From Scatomorpha pullicola (GTDB taxonomy: Bacteria > Bacillota > Clostridia > Oscillospirales > Oscillospiraceae), in the NCBI GenBank assembly GCA_018716545.1, contig DVJU01000232.1, forward strand, positions 1 through 5,228: DNA of 5,228 nucleotides, given 5' to 3'. Under the pieces are notes generated by a model. That model saw only the letters and a program-made list of their open reading frames with translations. It made no database searches and had not been told where the DNA came from. Shown here piece by piece: positions 1 to 5,141 of the stretch (position 1 is the first letter of the stretch; the number at the start of each line of letters is the position of its first letter). The position numbers were made by a program, and so were the translations under genes.

Positions 1-471
1 GGCGAGCGGGAGCGCGGCCTACTCTACCAGCGGCTCAGGAACGCGAAAATAGACGCGCTGGAGCTTGATGCGCCCTACATAGCCTACGACGACCTGGTGC
101 TGCTCGCCCAGGTCATCCACACCGAGGCGGGCAGCGCCTGGCTGCCGGACGAGTGGCGCATGGCTGTGGGCGAGGTGGTGCTCAACCGCGTGGTCAGCCC
201 GGAGTTTCCCGACACCCTCGAGGAAGTGGTGTTCCAGCCCGGGCAGTATTCCGCCGCGGACAGGGACTGGTTTGAAGTGCTGATACCGTTTCGCCCCTGC
301 CTGGAGGCGGCGCTGCGGCTGCTGGGCGGCGAGCGGGTGATAGGCGACGCGTCTGTGGTCTTCCAGTCCGGCGGCCTCCAGGGCGGCGTGGCGCTGGAGC
401 TGTACGACAGCGTCTACGGCATCACCTACTTCTGCTACACCAACCACCCGGAGCTGTATCAGGCCGCCTGA
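1..471 (+). CDS. SleB-like cell wall hydrolase, 3' part (5' truncated by window edge)
   Basis: The frame is open from base 1 to a TGA at 469-471, giving 157 visible residues; the true start lies upstream. A GTG at 97 is only an internal Val and has no ribosome binding site. The visible part matches the Hydrolase_2 / SleB family of peptidoglycan hydrolases: a helix with the Glu-Ala pair that holds the presumed catalytic Glu (VIHTEAGSAW), then the family's VGEVVLNRV segment, a SPEFPDTLEEVVFQPGQYS segment, and a Gly/aromatic-rich end (ITYFCY). In spore formers this family includes cortex-lytic enzymes that cleave spore peptidoglycan at germination, but many members are general wall hydrolases. 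The N-terminal region that would show a signal peptide or wall-binding domain is missing, so a spore role is not established. It is followed 20 bases later by a strong terminator and is therefore the last gene of its transcript. Confidence 0.8.
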   Translation, partial: GERERGLLYQRLRNAKIDALELDAPYIAYDDLVLLAQVIHTEAGSAWLPDEWRMAVGEVVLNRVVSPEFPDTLEEVVFQPGQYSAADRDWFEVLIPFRPCLEAALRLLGGERVIGDASVVFQSGGLQGGVALELYDSVYGITYFCYTNHPELYQAA

Positions 472-491
472 GGCTCCCGGCGCACAAAAGC

Positions 492-522
492 AAAAGACCC
501 GGTCAGGAGACCGGGTCTTTTT
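492..522. terminator. Intrinsic terminator, likely bidirectional, between convergent genes
   Basis: A perfect 13-bp inverted repeat (492-504 against 509-521) closes over a four-base AGGA loop. On the + strand the hairpin ends in five T (518-522). On the - strand it ends in four T (complement of 492-495) with more T just beyond. It lies between the stop of the hydrolase gene (471) and the stop of the leftward E2-like gene (546), so it can end both transcripts. Confidence 0.9.
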
Positions 523-540
523 GCGCGCAGAAAAGCGCGC
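523..540. repeat. Short GC-only inverted repeat next to the terminator
   Basis: GCGCGC at 523-528 and again at 535-540 can pair over a six-base AGAAAA loop; TTGCG (521-525) can alternatively pair with CGCAA (541-545). It sits directly after the stop codon of the leftward gene. No T tract follows it on that strand, so it is not a terminator by itself but could add stability or assist the larger hairpin at 492-522. Confidence 0.4.
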
Positions 541-545
541 CGCAA

Positions 546-1424
546 TCAATATATGTCCTCGATGACGCTCTCGGGCGGGCGGGTCAGCTCGTCGGGGTTC
601 TTGAGGTAGTAGCGCAGGTACTTGAACGCGCTGGCGTAATACGTGCCGTCGCATATGCGCTCGTCGCAGACTATCTTGTAGTCGACGAACTTGCGGTGGA
701 CGATCTGCCCCTCGGCGTTTATGCCGCTCTCGGAGCGCTTGGCGCCGAAGGCGAGGAACACGGGCAGGTTGCCGAAATTGTATATGTGGTGGTAGATCGG
801 CGGTATGCCCAGCGAGCCGAGGTCGGTGATTATCATGGAGCCGTGGAAGGGGCTCACGCCCAGCAGGGAGGAGGGCAGCAGGTCGAAGTAGTCGAGCACG
901 CGCATCACCCAGACGGCGAACTTGAGCAGCAGGCGCGGCAGCCTGAGCAGCGTCCTGGCCACGGACTCGGTGCCGCTGTCGTCCGAGGAGCGTATCTCCT
1001 CGACGGCCTCGTTCATCTTGCGGTAGACGTCGTAGACCGTGTCCGTCGGCTCGAAGACGACCTTGGCGACGGTCTCCTCGCTCTCGAGGTCCACGCTGCG
1101 CTTGACCATCATGTTGACGGTTATGTCGTTGCGCGCGTAGACGCGCTGCCCGGCGACGAAGCGGTTAAGCCCGGGCATGTGCGACACGACGCGTATGTAC
1201 GCGGCGATGAACATGTGCAGCATGCCGAGCCCCTTCCAGCCGGCGCGGCGCTGCTCGCGCAGCCAGCGGTCGGTCTCGGTGATGTCCACGCTGCCCGAGA
1301 ACATGTTGCACGCGTCGCTGCGGTCGCGCATTATGTACGGCGTGAAGCCTATGATCGGTGAAATCGTGCGCAGCCGGCGGCCTTCCTTGCGGTCGCCCAG
1401 GCGCTTGCGGGTCTTATCTGCCAT
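546..1424 (-). CDS. Stand-alone E2-like (CAT-fold) acyltransferase-family protein with altered active site
   Basis: This 292-residue protein resembles the catalytic domain of 2-oxoacid dehydrogenase E2 acyltransferases, which shares its fold with chloramphenicol acetyltransferase. No lipoyl or E3-binding domain precedes it. The first ~20 residues are basic, followed by the fold proper. Residues 190-228 (VSPFHG, ITDLGSLG, FGNLPVFLAFG) match the E2 region with the Ser/Thr-Asn/Asp-Leu-Gly strand. The active-site motif, normally D-H-R-x-x-D-G, reads D-E-R-I-C-D-G at 254-260: the general-base His is Glu255 (codon GAG, 660-662). From memory, small clostridial proteins of this type share this change, so it is probably a family trait and not a mutation. 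It may have no transferase activity; substrate and role are unknown. The ATG is preceded by AAGGAGGG (1438-1431) six bases away, and by its own promoter, so it is probably monocistronic. It has no visible functional link with the divergent ATPase operon. Confidence 0.8.
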   Translation of the reverse strand: MADKTRKRLGDRKEGRRLRTISPIIGFTPYIMRDRSDACNMFSGSVDITETDRWLREQRRAGWKGLGMLHMFIAAYIRVVSHMPGLNRFVAGQRVYARNDITVNMMVKRSVDLESEETVAKVVFEPTDTVYDVYRKMNEAVEEIRSSDDSGTESVARTLLRLPRLLLKFAVWVMRVLDYFDLLPSSLLGVSPFHGSMIITDLGSLGIPPIYHHIYNFGNLPVFLAFGAKRSESGINAEGQIVHRKFVDYKIVCDERICDGTYYASAFKYLRYYLKNPDELTRPPESVIEDIY

Positions 1425-1436
1425 GGAGAACCCTCC

Positions 1437-1466
1437 TTGAAGCCATAGTTAGCATGTCATTATAAT
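1437..1466 (+). promoter_or_regulatory. Possible second rightward promoter sharing a symmetrical -10
   Basis: On the + strand TTGAAG (1437-1442) is followed after 18 bases by a perfect TATAAT (1461-1466). This hexamer overlaps the leftward -10 (1464-1459) inside the 8-base palindrome ATTATAAT (1459-1466). A transcript would start near 1473 and reach the ATPase operon with a leader of roughly 230 bases. The -35 match is only four of six and overlaps the ribosome binding site of the leftward gene, so it may be fortuitous. Confidence 0.3.
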
Positions 1467-1487
1467 ATTTTTCGCCGGACATATCAA
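1459..1487 (-). promoter_or_regulatory. Sigma-A-like promoter of the E2-like gene
   Basis: Read on the - strand, TTGATA (1487-1482) is followed after exactly 17 bases by a perfect TATAAT (1464-1459). An A tract on this strand (complement of 1492-1498) lies just upstream of the -35 box, in the position of an UP element. Transcription would start near 1452, giving a leader of about 28 bases that contains the AAGGAGGG site. This predicts strong constitutive expression. Confidence 0.75.
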
Positions 1488-1527
1488 GACATTTTTTTCT
1501 TGTCGCGGTGTGAGAGCGGATATTCGT

Positions 1528-1570
1528 ACAGATTGACAAAAATATCACGTATCGATTGTGACACAGATTG
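1528..1570. repeat. Direct repeat ACAGATTG, two copies 35 bases apart
   Basis: ACAGATTG occurs at 1528-1535 and 1563-1570. The outer ends also form an inverted pair, GTACA (1526-1530) and TGTAC (1569-1573). The pair lies upstream of the proposed ATPase promoter, about 35 and 70 bases from its -35 box, where an activator could bind. In an AT-rich stretch an 8-base match can arise by chance, so an operator role is only a guess. Confidence 0.3.
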
Positions 1571-1579
1571 TACCCATTT

Positions 1580-1593
1580 CATTGCAAACAATG
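1580..1593. repeat. Small inverted repeat just upstream of the ATPase -35 box
   Basis: CATTG (1580-1584) and CAATG (1589-1593) are perfect inverted arms around CAAA. The site ends 11 bases before the proposed -35 box. It could be a regulator half-site pair, but the arms are short and no known regulator motif was recognised. Confidence 0.25.
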
Positions 1594-1604
1594 CACAAAG
1601 ACGC

Positions 1605-1633
1605 TTGCGTATTTTGAAGTTTTTTGATATGAT
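1605..1633 (+). promoter_or_regulatory. Extended -10 promoter of the V-type ATPase operon
   Basis: TTGCGT (1605-1610) and TATGAT (1628-1633) are separated by 17 bases. TG one base before the -10 (1625-1626) makes it an extended -10, which compensates for the weak -35. Transcription would begin near 1640 and leave a leader of about 65 bases before the ATG at 1705. It is the best-placed rightward promoter in the intergenic region. Confidence 0.6.
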
Positions 1634-1704
1634 TAGGATACAGTTTTATTGGCGGAAGCTGGATAATTTCTCTCGTTCCGTCGTTTTCGGCAGGAGGTGT
1701 ATCA

Positions 1705-2019
1705 ATGTCCTTTGAAGCGATCACAGCGATAAGCGCGGCTGAGGAGAAGGCCAGACAGATGAAGGCCGAAGCGCTGGCGGCGGCCAAGGCCGCAGAGGCG
1801 GCGGCAGTCGAGGAGGGGAAGCTCACCATGGAGGCCGCGCGCAAGAAAGCCGAGTCAGAGGTGAGAGAACTGCGAGCCAAATCGGATGAAAAGGCGAAGC
1901 AGGACGCGGTTGCTCTGGCTTCGGACACGGAGAACAGGAAGGCCGCGATGCGCGCGCGGGCCGACGCGCGCATGGACAAGGCCGCGGCGCTCATTGTGGA
2001 AAGGGTAGTGAACGGCTGA
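1705..2019 (+). CDS. ntpF: V-type ATPase peripheral stalk subunit G/H (NtpF/AhaH-like)
   Basis: This 104-residue protein is almost wholly Ala, Lys, Glu and Arg, with no Pro and no membrane segment, as expected of one long helix. It ends in the family's signature AAALIVERVVNG. In bacterial V/A-type ATPases this subunit pairs with subunit E in a right-handed coiled coil. That peripheral stalk holds the catalytic A3B3 head against the membrane subunit I. The length is about the family's usual ~100-110 residues. The ATG is chosen by AGGAGGT at 1692-1698, six bases upstream. It is the first gene of the operon and its stop is one base from the next ATG. It is placed in the family by its composition, C-terminal motif and operon position, since low-complexity sequence alone is weak evidence. 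Subunit names vary (F in E. hirae, G in Thermus, H in archaea). Confidence 0.88.
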   Translation: MSFEAITAISAAEEKARQMKAEALAAAKAAEAAAVEEGKLTMEAARKKAESEVRELRAKSDEKAKQDAVALASDTENRKAAMRARADARMDKAAALIVERVVNG

Positions 2020-2020
2020 T

Positions 2021-3976
2021 ATGGCAATCGTAAAGATGAAAAAGCTGCGTCTGGCCGTCATGGCCTCGGATCGCAAGGCTCTGCTGAGAGACTTGCTGCT
2101 CCTGGGCTGCGTCGAGGTCAGCGAGCCCAGCGAGCTTGAGGGCGGGGAGTTCGAATCTCTCACGCGATGTTCAAGCGGGGAGCTGAGCTCGGACCGGGCG
2201 GATCTGGCGGCGATTACGGACGCGCTGAAGCTTATGGACAAGTATGCGCCGGCGAAGGGCGGGCTGCTGAAGCCGCTGCCTGAGGCCCGGCGCGATGTAG
2301 TGCTTGACGAACAGCCGCTTGCCGCCGACGTGGCTCTGGCCGAGAAGGTCATAGGCAAGGAAGAAGACATACGCCGCTGCACCAGCGAGACGGCCAGGCT
2401 GGAGGCGGTGATGGCTTCTCTGGCTCCGTGGCTGCCGTTGGATGTGCCTTTGAACTTCAAGGGCACGGCGTCCACCGTGTTTGCCACGGCAAGTCTGCCG
2501 GCAACGGTAGACCTGACGGAGGTGGATACGGCACTCGGCGCGGCCGCGCCGGAGTCGCAGCTGTTCCGCATCTCCGCCGACAAGAGCCTGAACTATCTGG
2601 CTCTCATCTGCCACAGGGATGTCTATGAGACCGCCCTGGACACGCTCCGCCCCTACGGCTTCAACCTGATGAGCCCTGGCGACTTCCCCGGCACGGCCAG
2701 GGAGGAGACGGCCAAGGCCGAGCTGAAGATACGCGGCCTGGGCGAGCAGAAGCAGCGCCTGACCGGCGAGATAGCCCAGTGCGCTTCCTACCGCGACGAG
2801 CTCAAGCTGCGCGCGGACACGCTGTCGACCAAGATAGCGAGAGCCGAGGCCGAGGAGAAGCTCATGGGCACGGAGAGCACGACGCTGCTGCAGGGCTGGC
2901 TGCCCGCAGACAGCGAGGAGGAGCTGGCGCGCACCCTGGGCAAGTACGACTGCGCCTGGGAGACGGAAGACCCGTCCGAGGACGAGTATCCCGAGGTGCC
3001 CGTGAAGCTCAAGAACAATCGCCTCACCCGCGCTTTGAATATGGTCACGGAGATGTACTCGCTCCCGGCCTACAACAACGTGGATCCGAACCCGCTCATG
3101 GCTCCGTTCTTCATACTTTTCTACGGCATCATGCTGGCGGACATGGGCTACGGCGTGCTGATGATAGCTGCCGCCGCGGTGGTACTGGCCAAGGCAAAGC
3201 CGAGAAAGGGTATGCGCAATTTCTTCGAGCTGATGCTCTGGTGCGGAATCTCCACCACTATCTGGGGCGCGATAACGGGCGGCCTGTTCTCCGACGCGCC
3301 GCTGCAGATAGCGCGCATAATCAACCCGGACACCACCTGGGAGGGGCTGCCCGCCCTGTTCACGCCGCTCAACGACACTATCATGATACTCATCGGCGCG
3401 ATGTGCCTGGGCTTCGTCCAGATAATCACCGGCATGATAGTCAGCGTAACGATAAAGGTTCGGCGCGGCGAGATATTCTCCGCAGTGTTCGAGGAGGGCA
3501 CCTGGTGGGTGATCTTCGCCGGCATAGCCTGCCTGGCGCTGGGCGTCGGCAACATAGGCGGCGTGCCCGTCGTGCTGGCGATAGGCGTCGTGATGCTCTT
3601 TATCGGCTCGGCCAAGGGCAAGAAGGGCTTCGGCATCATCTCCGGCTTCATAGGCGCCATATATAACGGCGTGACCGGATACTTCGGCGACATACTCAGC
3701 TACTCGCGTCTGATGGCGCTGATGCTCGCCGGCAGCGTTATAGCCCAGGTGTTCAACACCATCGGCGCGATAGCCGGCAACATCTTCGTGTTCCTGCTTA
3801 TATCCATAGTGGGCAACGCGCTCAACTTCGCGCTCAACCTGCTCGGCTGCTTCGTCCACGACCTGCGACTCCAGTGCCTGGAGTACTTCGGCAAGTTCTA
3901 CGAGGACGGCGGCAAGCCGTTCAGGCCCCTGGAAATCAATACTCAGTACGTAACTGTCACCAACACCGACAAATAA
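2021..3976 (+). CDS. ntpI: V-type ATPase membrane stator subunit I (a subunit)
   Basis: A 651-residue protein, close to the ~650-660 usual for bacterial subunit I. Residues 1 to ~355 form the cytosolic arm, with coiled-coil stretches near 103-137 and 226-285 and the conserved GWLP at 292-295. From ~360 on it is a multi-span membrane domain, probably eight helices, opening with PFFILFYGIMLADMGYG (362-378). Two arginines face the rotor in this family and both are present: Arg563 in LSYSRLMAL, equivalent to yeast Vph1 Arg735, and Arg616 in HDLRLQCLE, equivalent to Vph1 Arg799. A typical FYEDGG..F.PL tail follows. The protein forms the two ion half-channels against the proteolipid ring and anchors the stalks. 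The ATG lies one base after the previous stop. Its nearest purine-rich sequence (GGAAAGGG, 1998-2005) is 15 bases away, so translation is probably coupled to the upstream gene. Confidence 0.96.
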   Translation: MAIVKMKKLRLAVMASDRKALLRDLLLLGCVEVSEPSELEGGEFESLTRCSSGELSSDRADLAAITDALKLMDKYAPAKGGLLKPLPEARRDVVLDEQPLAADVALAEKVIGKEEDIRRCTSETARLEAVMASLAPWLPLDVPLNFKGTASTVFATASLPATVDLTEVDTALGAAAPESQLFRISADKSLNYLALICHRDVYETALDTLRPYGFNLMSPGDFPGTAREETAKAELKIRGLGEQKQRLTGEIAQCASYRDELKLRADTLSTKIARAEAEEKLMGTESTTLLQGWLPADSEEELARTLGKYDCAWETEDPSEDEYPEVPVKLKNNRLTRALNMVTEMYSLPAYNNVDPNPLMAPFFILFYGIMLADMGYGVLMIAAAAVVLAKAKPRKGMRNFFELMLWCGISTTIWGAITGGLFSDAPLQIARIINPDTTWEGLPALFTPLNDTIMILIGAMCLGFVQIITGMIVSVTIKVRRGEIFSAVFEEGTWWVIFAGIACLALGVGNIGGVPVVLAIGVVMLFIGSAKGKKGFGIISGFIGAIYNGVTGYFGDILSYSRLMALMLAGSVIAQVFNTIGAIAGNIFVFLLISIVGNALNFALNLLGCFVHDLRLQCLEYFGKFYEDGGKPFRPLEINTQYVTVTNTDK

Positions 3977-3991
3977 GAGGAGGAAAACAAA

Positions 3992-4471
3992 ATGTTAGAA
4001 CAGTTTGGCGGAATGGCTCTCGGCCTGCTCGGCGCGGGTCTGGCGGCGGCACTCAGCGGCGTTGGCTCCGCTATCGGTACCGGCATAGCCGGCGAGGCGG
4101 GCGCAGGCCTCCTGTGTGAAGACCCCGGCAAGTTCGGTAAGGTCATGATACTGCAGGTCATACCCGGCACCCAGGGCCTGTACGGCCTGGTCGTCTGGTT
4201 CTTCGCCAGCTTCCAGATGGGTCTGCTCGACGGCACCATCATGGATCTGACCGTCACTGAAGGCCTCCGTTATTTTGTGGCCTGCATCCCGATGGCTCTC
4301 GGCGGCTGGCTGTCCGCTATCGCACAGGGCAAGGTCGCCGCGGCCAGTATCAACCTGCTCGCCAAGAAGCCTGACGACTGGTCCAAGGGCATGGTGCTCT
4401 GCATTACCGTCGAGTTCTACGCCATACTCTCCCTGCTCGCTTCCATGCTCATGATCCTCAACATCGGTTGA
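3992..4471 (+). CDS. ntpK: V-type ATPase proteolipid subunit K (c ring)
   Basis: A 159-residue, four-helix proteolipid made of two homologous hairpins, the V-type c-subunit arrangement. It aligns closely with E. hirae NtpK as I recall that sequence. The first hairpin has LQVIPGTQGLYG (54-65) and the second has IAQGKVAAASINLLAKKP (110-127) and VEFYAIL (140-146). Glu141 is the ion-binding carboxylate; the equivalent place in the first hairpin carries Gln61, so there is one carboxylate per four helices. All E. hirae Na+ ligands have counterparts: Thr60 (T64), Gln61 (Q65), Gln112 (Q110), Glu141 (E139) and the backbone site at Ile57 (L61). Tyr64 matches Y68, which bonds the Glu. About ten copies form the rotor ring in E. 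hirae. A strong GAGGAGG (3977-3983), eight bases before the ATG, suits high output. Na+ transport is inferred, not shown. Confidence 0.96.
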   Translation: MLEQFGGMALGLLGAGLAAALSGVGSAIGTGIAGEAGAGLLCEDPGKFGKVMILQVIPGTQGLYGLVVWFFASFQMGLLDGTIMDLTVTEGLRYFVACIPMALGGWLSAIAQGKVAAASINLLAKKPDDWSKGMVLCITVEFYAILSLLASMLMILNIG

Positions 4472-4495
4472 GTCTGAGCCAGGAGGTCGAGTGCC

Positions 4496-5098
4496 ATGAA
4501 GGGTATAGACAAAATCACCTCGCGCATCCTGGCGGATGCCGAGGCCGAATGCGCCGCCGTGCGCGCCGAGAGCGACAGGCACTGTGAAGCCATACGCGCC
4601 GAGAACGAAAAGCGCGCGCAGGACGAGTACTGGAAGCTGGTCCGCGAGGGCGTCAGGGACACCGAGCAGCGCGTCCAGCGCCTGGACCGCACCGCACGGC
4701 TGGAGGCCAAAAAGAGTATCCTCAACATGAAGCAGGAGGCCGTCTCCCGCGCATTCGAGCTGGCAAAGGACAAGATAGCCGAGCTGCCGGAGCGCGATTA
4801 CATAGGCTTCCTCGCCCGCGAGGCCGCCGGGGCCGCCATAACCGGCCAGGAGGAGGTCATCTTCTGCGAGCGGGACAGGGCCGCCGTCGGCGCCAAGGCC
4901 GTCCGGGCCGCCAACGAGCTGCTGGCTGCTAGGGGCATGCCGGCCACGCTCACGCTCGCGGATGCCACGCGTGAGATGGCGGGGGGGCTCATCCTCAAGC
5001 AGGGCGACATCGAGGTCAACTGCACCGTGGATACCCTGCTCGACCTCACCCGGGGAGAGCTGGCCGCGCGCGTGGCCGAGGTGCTCTTTGAGGGCTGA
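4496..5098 (+). CDS. ntpE: V-type ATPase peripheral stalk subunit E
   Basis: A 200-residue soluble protein of the vATP-synt_E family, of normal length. Residues 1 to ~105 are a charged helix rich in Ala, Glu, Arg and Lys that would coil with the F/G-type subunit encoded at 1705-2019. Residues ~110-200 form the globular head that binds the top of subunit B. The head has the conserved Gly163-Gly164 turn (MAGGLIL), then IEVNCTVDTLL (172-182) and a C-terminal helix ending in AEVLFEG. The ATG is selected by AGGAGGT (4481-4487), eight bases upstream; the GTG at 4491 is out of frame. A run of seven G (4981-4987) encodes the Gly-Gly turn. It follows subunit K after 24 bases, in the same order as E. 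hirae ntpFIKEC. Confidence 0.94.
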   Translation: MKGIDKITSRILADAEAECAAVRAESDRHCEAIRAENEKRAQDEYWKLVREGVRDTEQRVQRLDRTARLEAKKSILNMKQEAVSRAFELAKDKIAELPERDYIGFLAREAAGAAITGQEEVIFCERDRAAVGAKAVRAANELLAARGMPATLTLADATREMAGGLILKQGDIEVNCTVDTLLDLTRGELAARVAEVLFEG

Positions 5099-5141
5099 GG
5101 CTGCTCCGGGCAGCTGAATTTACGGGCAGGGAGGTAAGGTC
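5099..5141 (+). other. Intercistronic gap before subunit C, with a small hairpin
   Basis: At 43 bases this is the longest gap inside the operon. GCTGC (5100-5104) and GCAGC (5110-5114) can pair over TCCGG, but no T tract follows, so it is not a terminator. The rest is leader for the subunit C ribosome binding site. Confidence 0.35.
5129..5135 (+). promoter_or_regulatory. Ribosome binding site that fixes the TTG start of subunit C
   Basis: GGGAGGT lies six bases before a TTG at 5142, and no ATG or GTG is available in this frame between it and the coding start. The first in-frame ATG (5175) has no such site and would remove conserved N-terminal residues. Confidence 0.75.

Larger units (their letters stand above)
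1425..1704. other. AT-rich divergent intergenic region
   Basis: These 280 bases separate the leftward E2-like gene from the rightward ATPase operon and are far richer in A and T than the genes. They hold ribosome binding sites at both ends, a strong leftward promoter, a rightward extended -10 promoter, a possible second rightward promoter, a 7-base T run (1492-1498), and small direct and inverted repeats. No convincing gene is seen: an open frame crossing it has no ribosome binding site. No tRNA or known riboswitch was recognised. Confidence 0.75.

Noticed and set aside
1485..1502. CAAGA / TCTTG inverted repeat around the T run as a terminator
   Set aside because: The stem is five AT-rich pairs with the T run in the loop, not after it. 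The run is better explained as an A tract upstream of the leftward -35.
1533..1562. Perfect TTGACA (1533-1538) as a -35 for a rightward promoter
   Set aside because: At 16-18 bases downstream the sequence is ATTGTG, TTGTGA or TGTGAC, none of which is an acceptable -10.
1557..1573. CRP-like TGTGA half site and TGTGACACA palindrome
   Set aside because: The second half does not match TCACA at the required six-base spacing, and the palindrome is only nine bases long.
1653..1680. Leader hairpin CGGAA / TTCCG upstream of the first ATPase gene, possible riboswitch or attenuator
   Set aside because: The stem is only five pairs with an 18-base loop and no alternative terminator structure. It shows no known riboswitch core.
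1500..1715. Open frame of 71 codons crossing the intergenic region into the first ATPase gene
   Set aside because: It begins at a TTG with no ribosome binding site, overlaps the promoter and ribosome binding site of the stalk subunit gene, and its product resembles nothing I recognise. A frame this long can occur by chance.
2171..3859. Long leftward open frame opposite subunit I (562 codons)
   Set aside because: It is a shadow of the GC-rich codon pattern of subunit I. Its product has repetitive His/Arg/Ala composition and no family signature, whereas the + strand frame is an unmistakable ATPase subunit.
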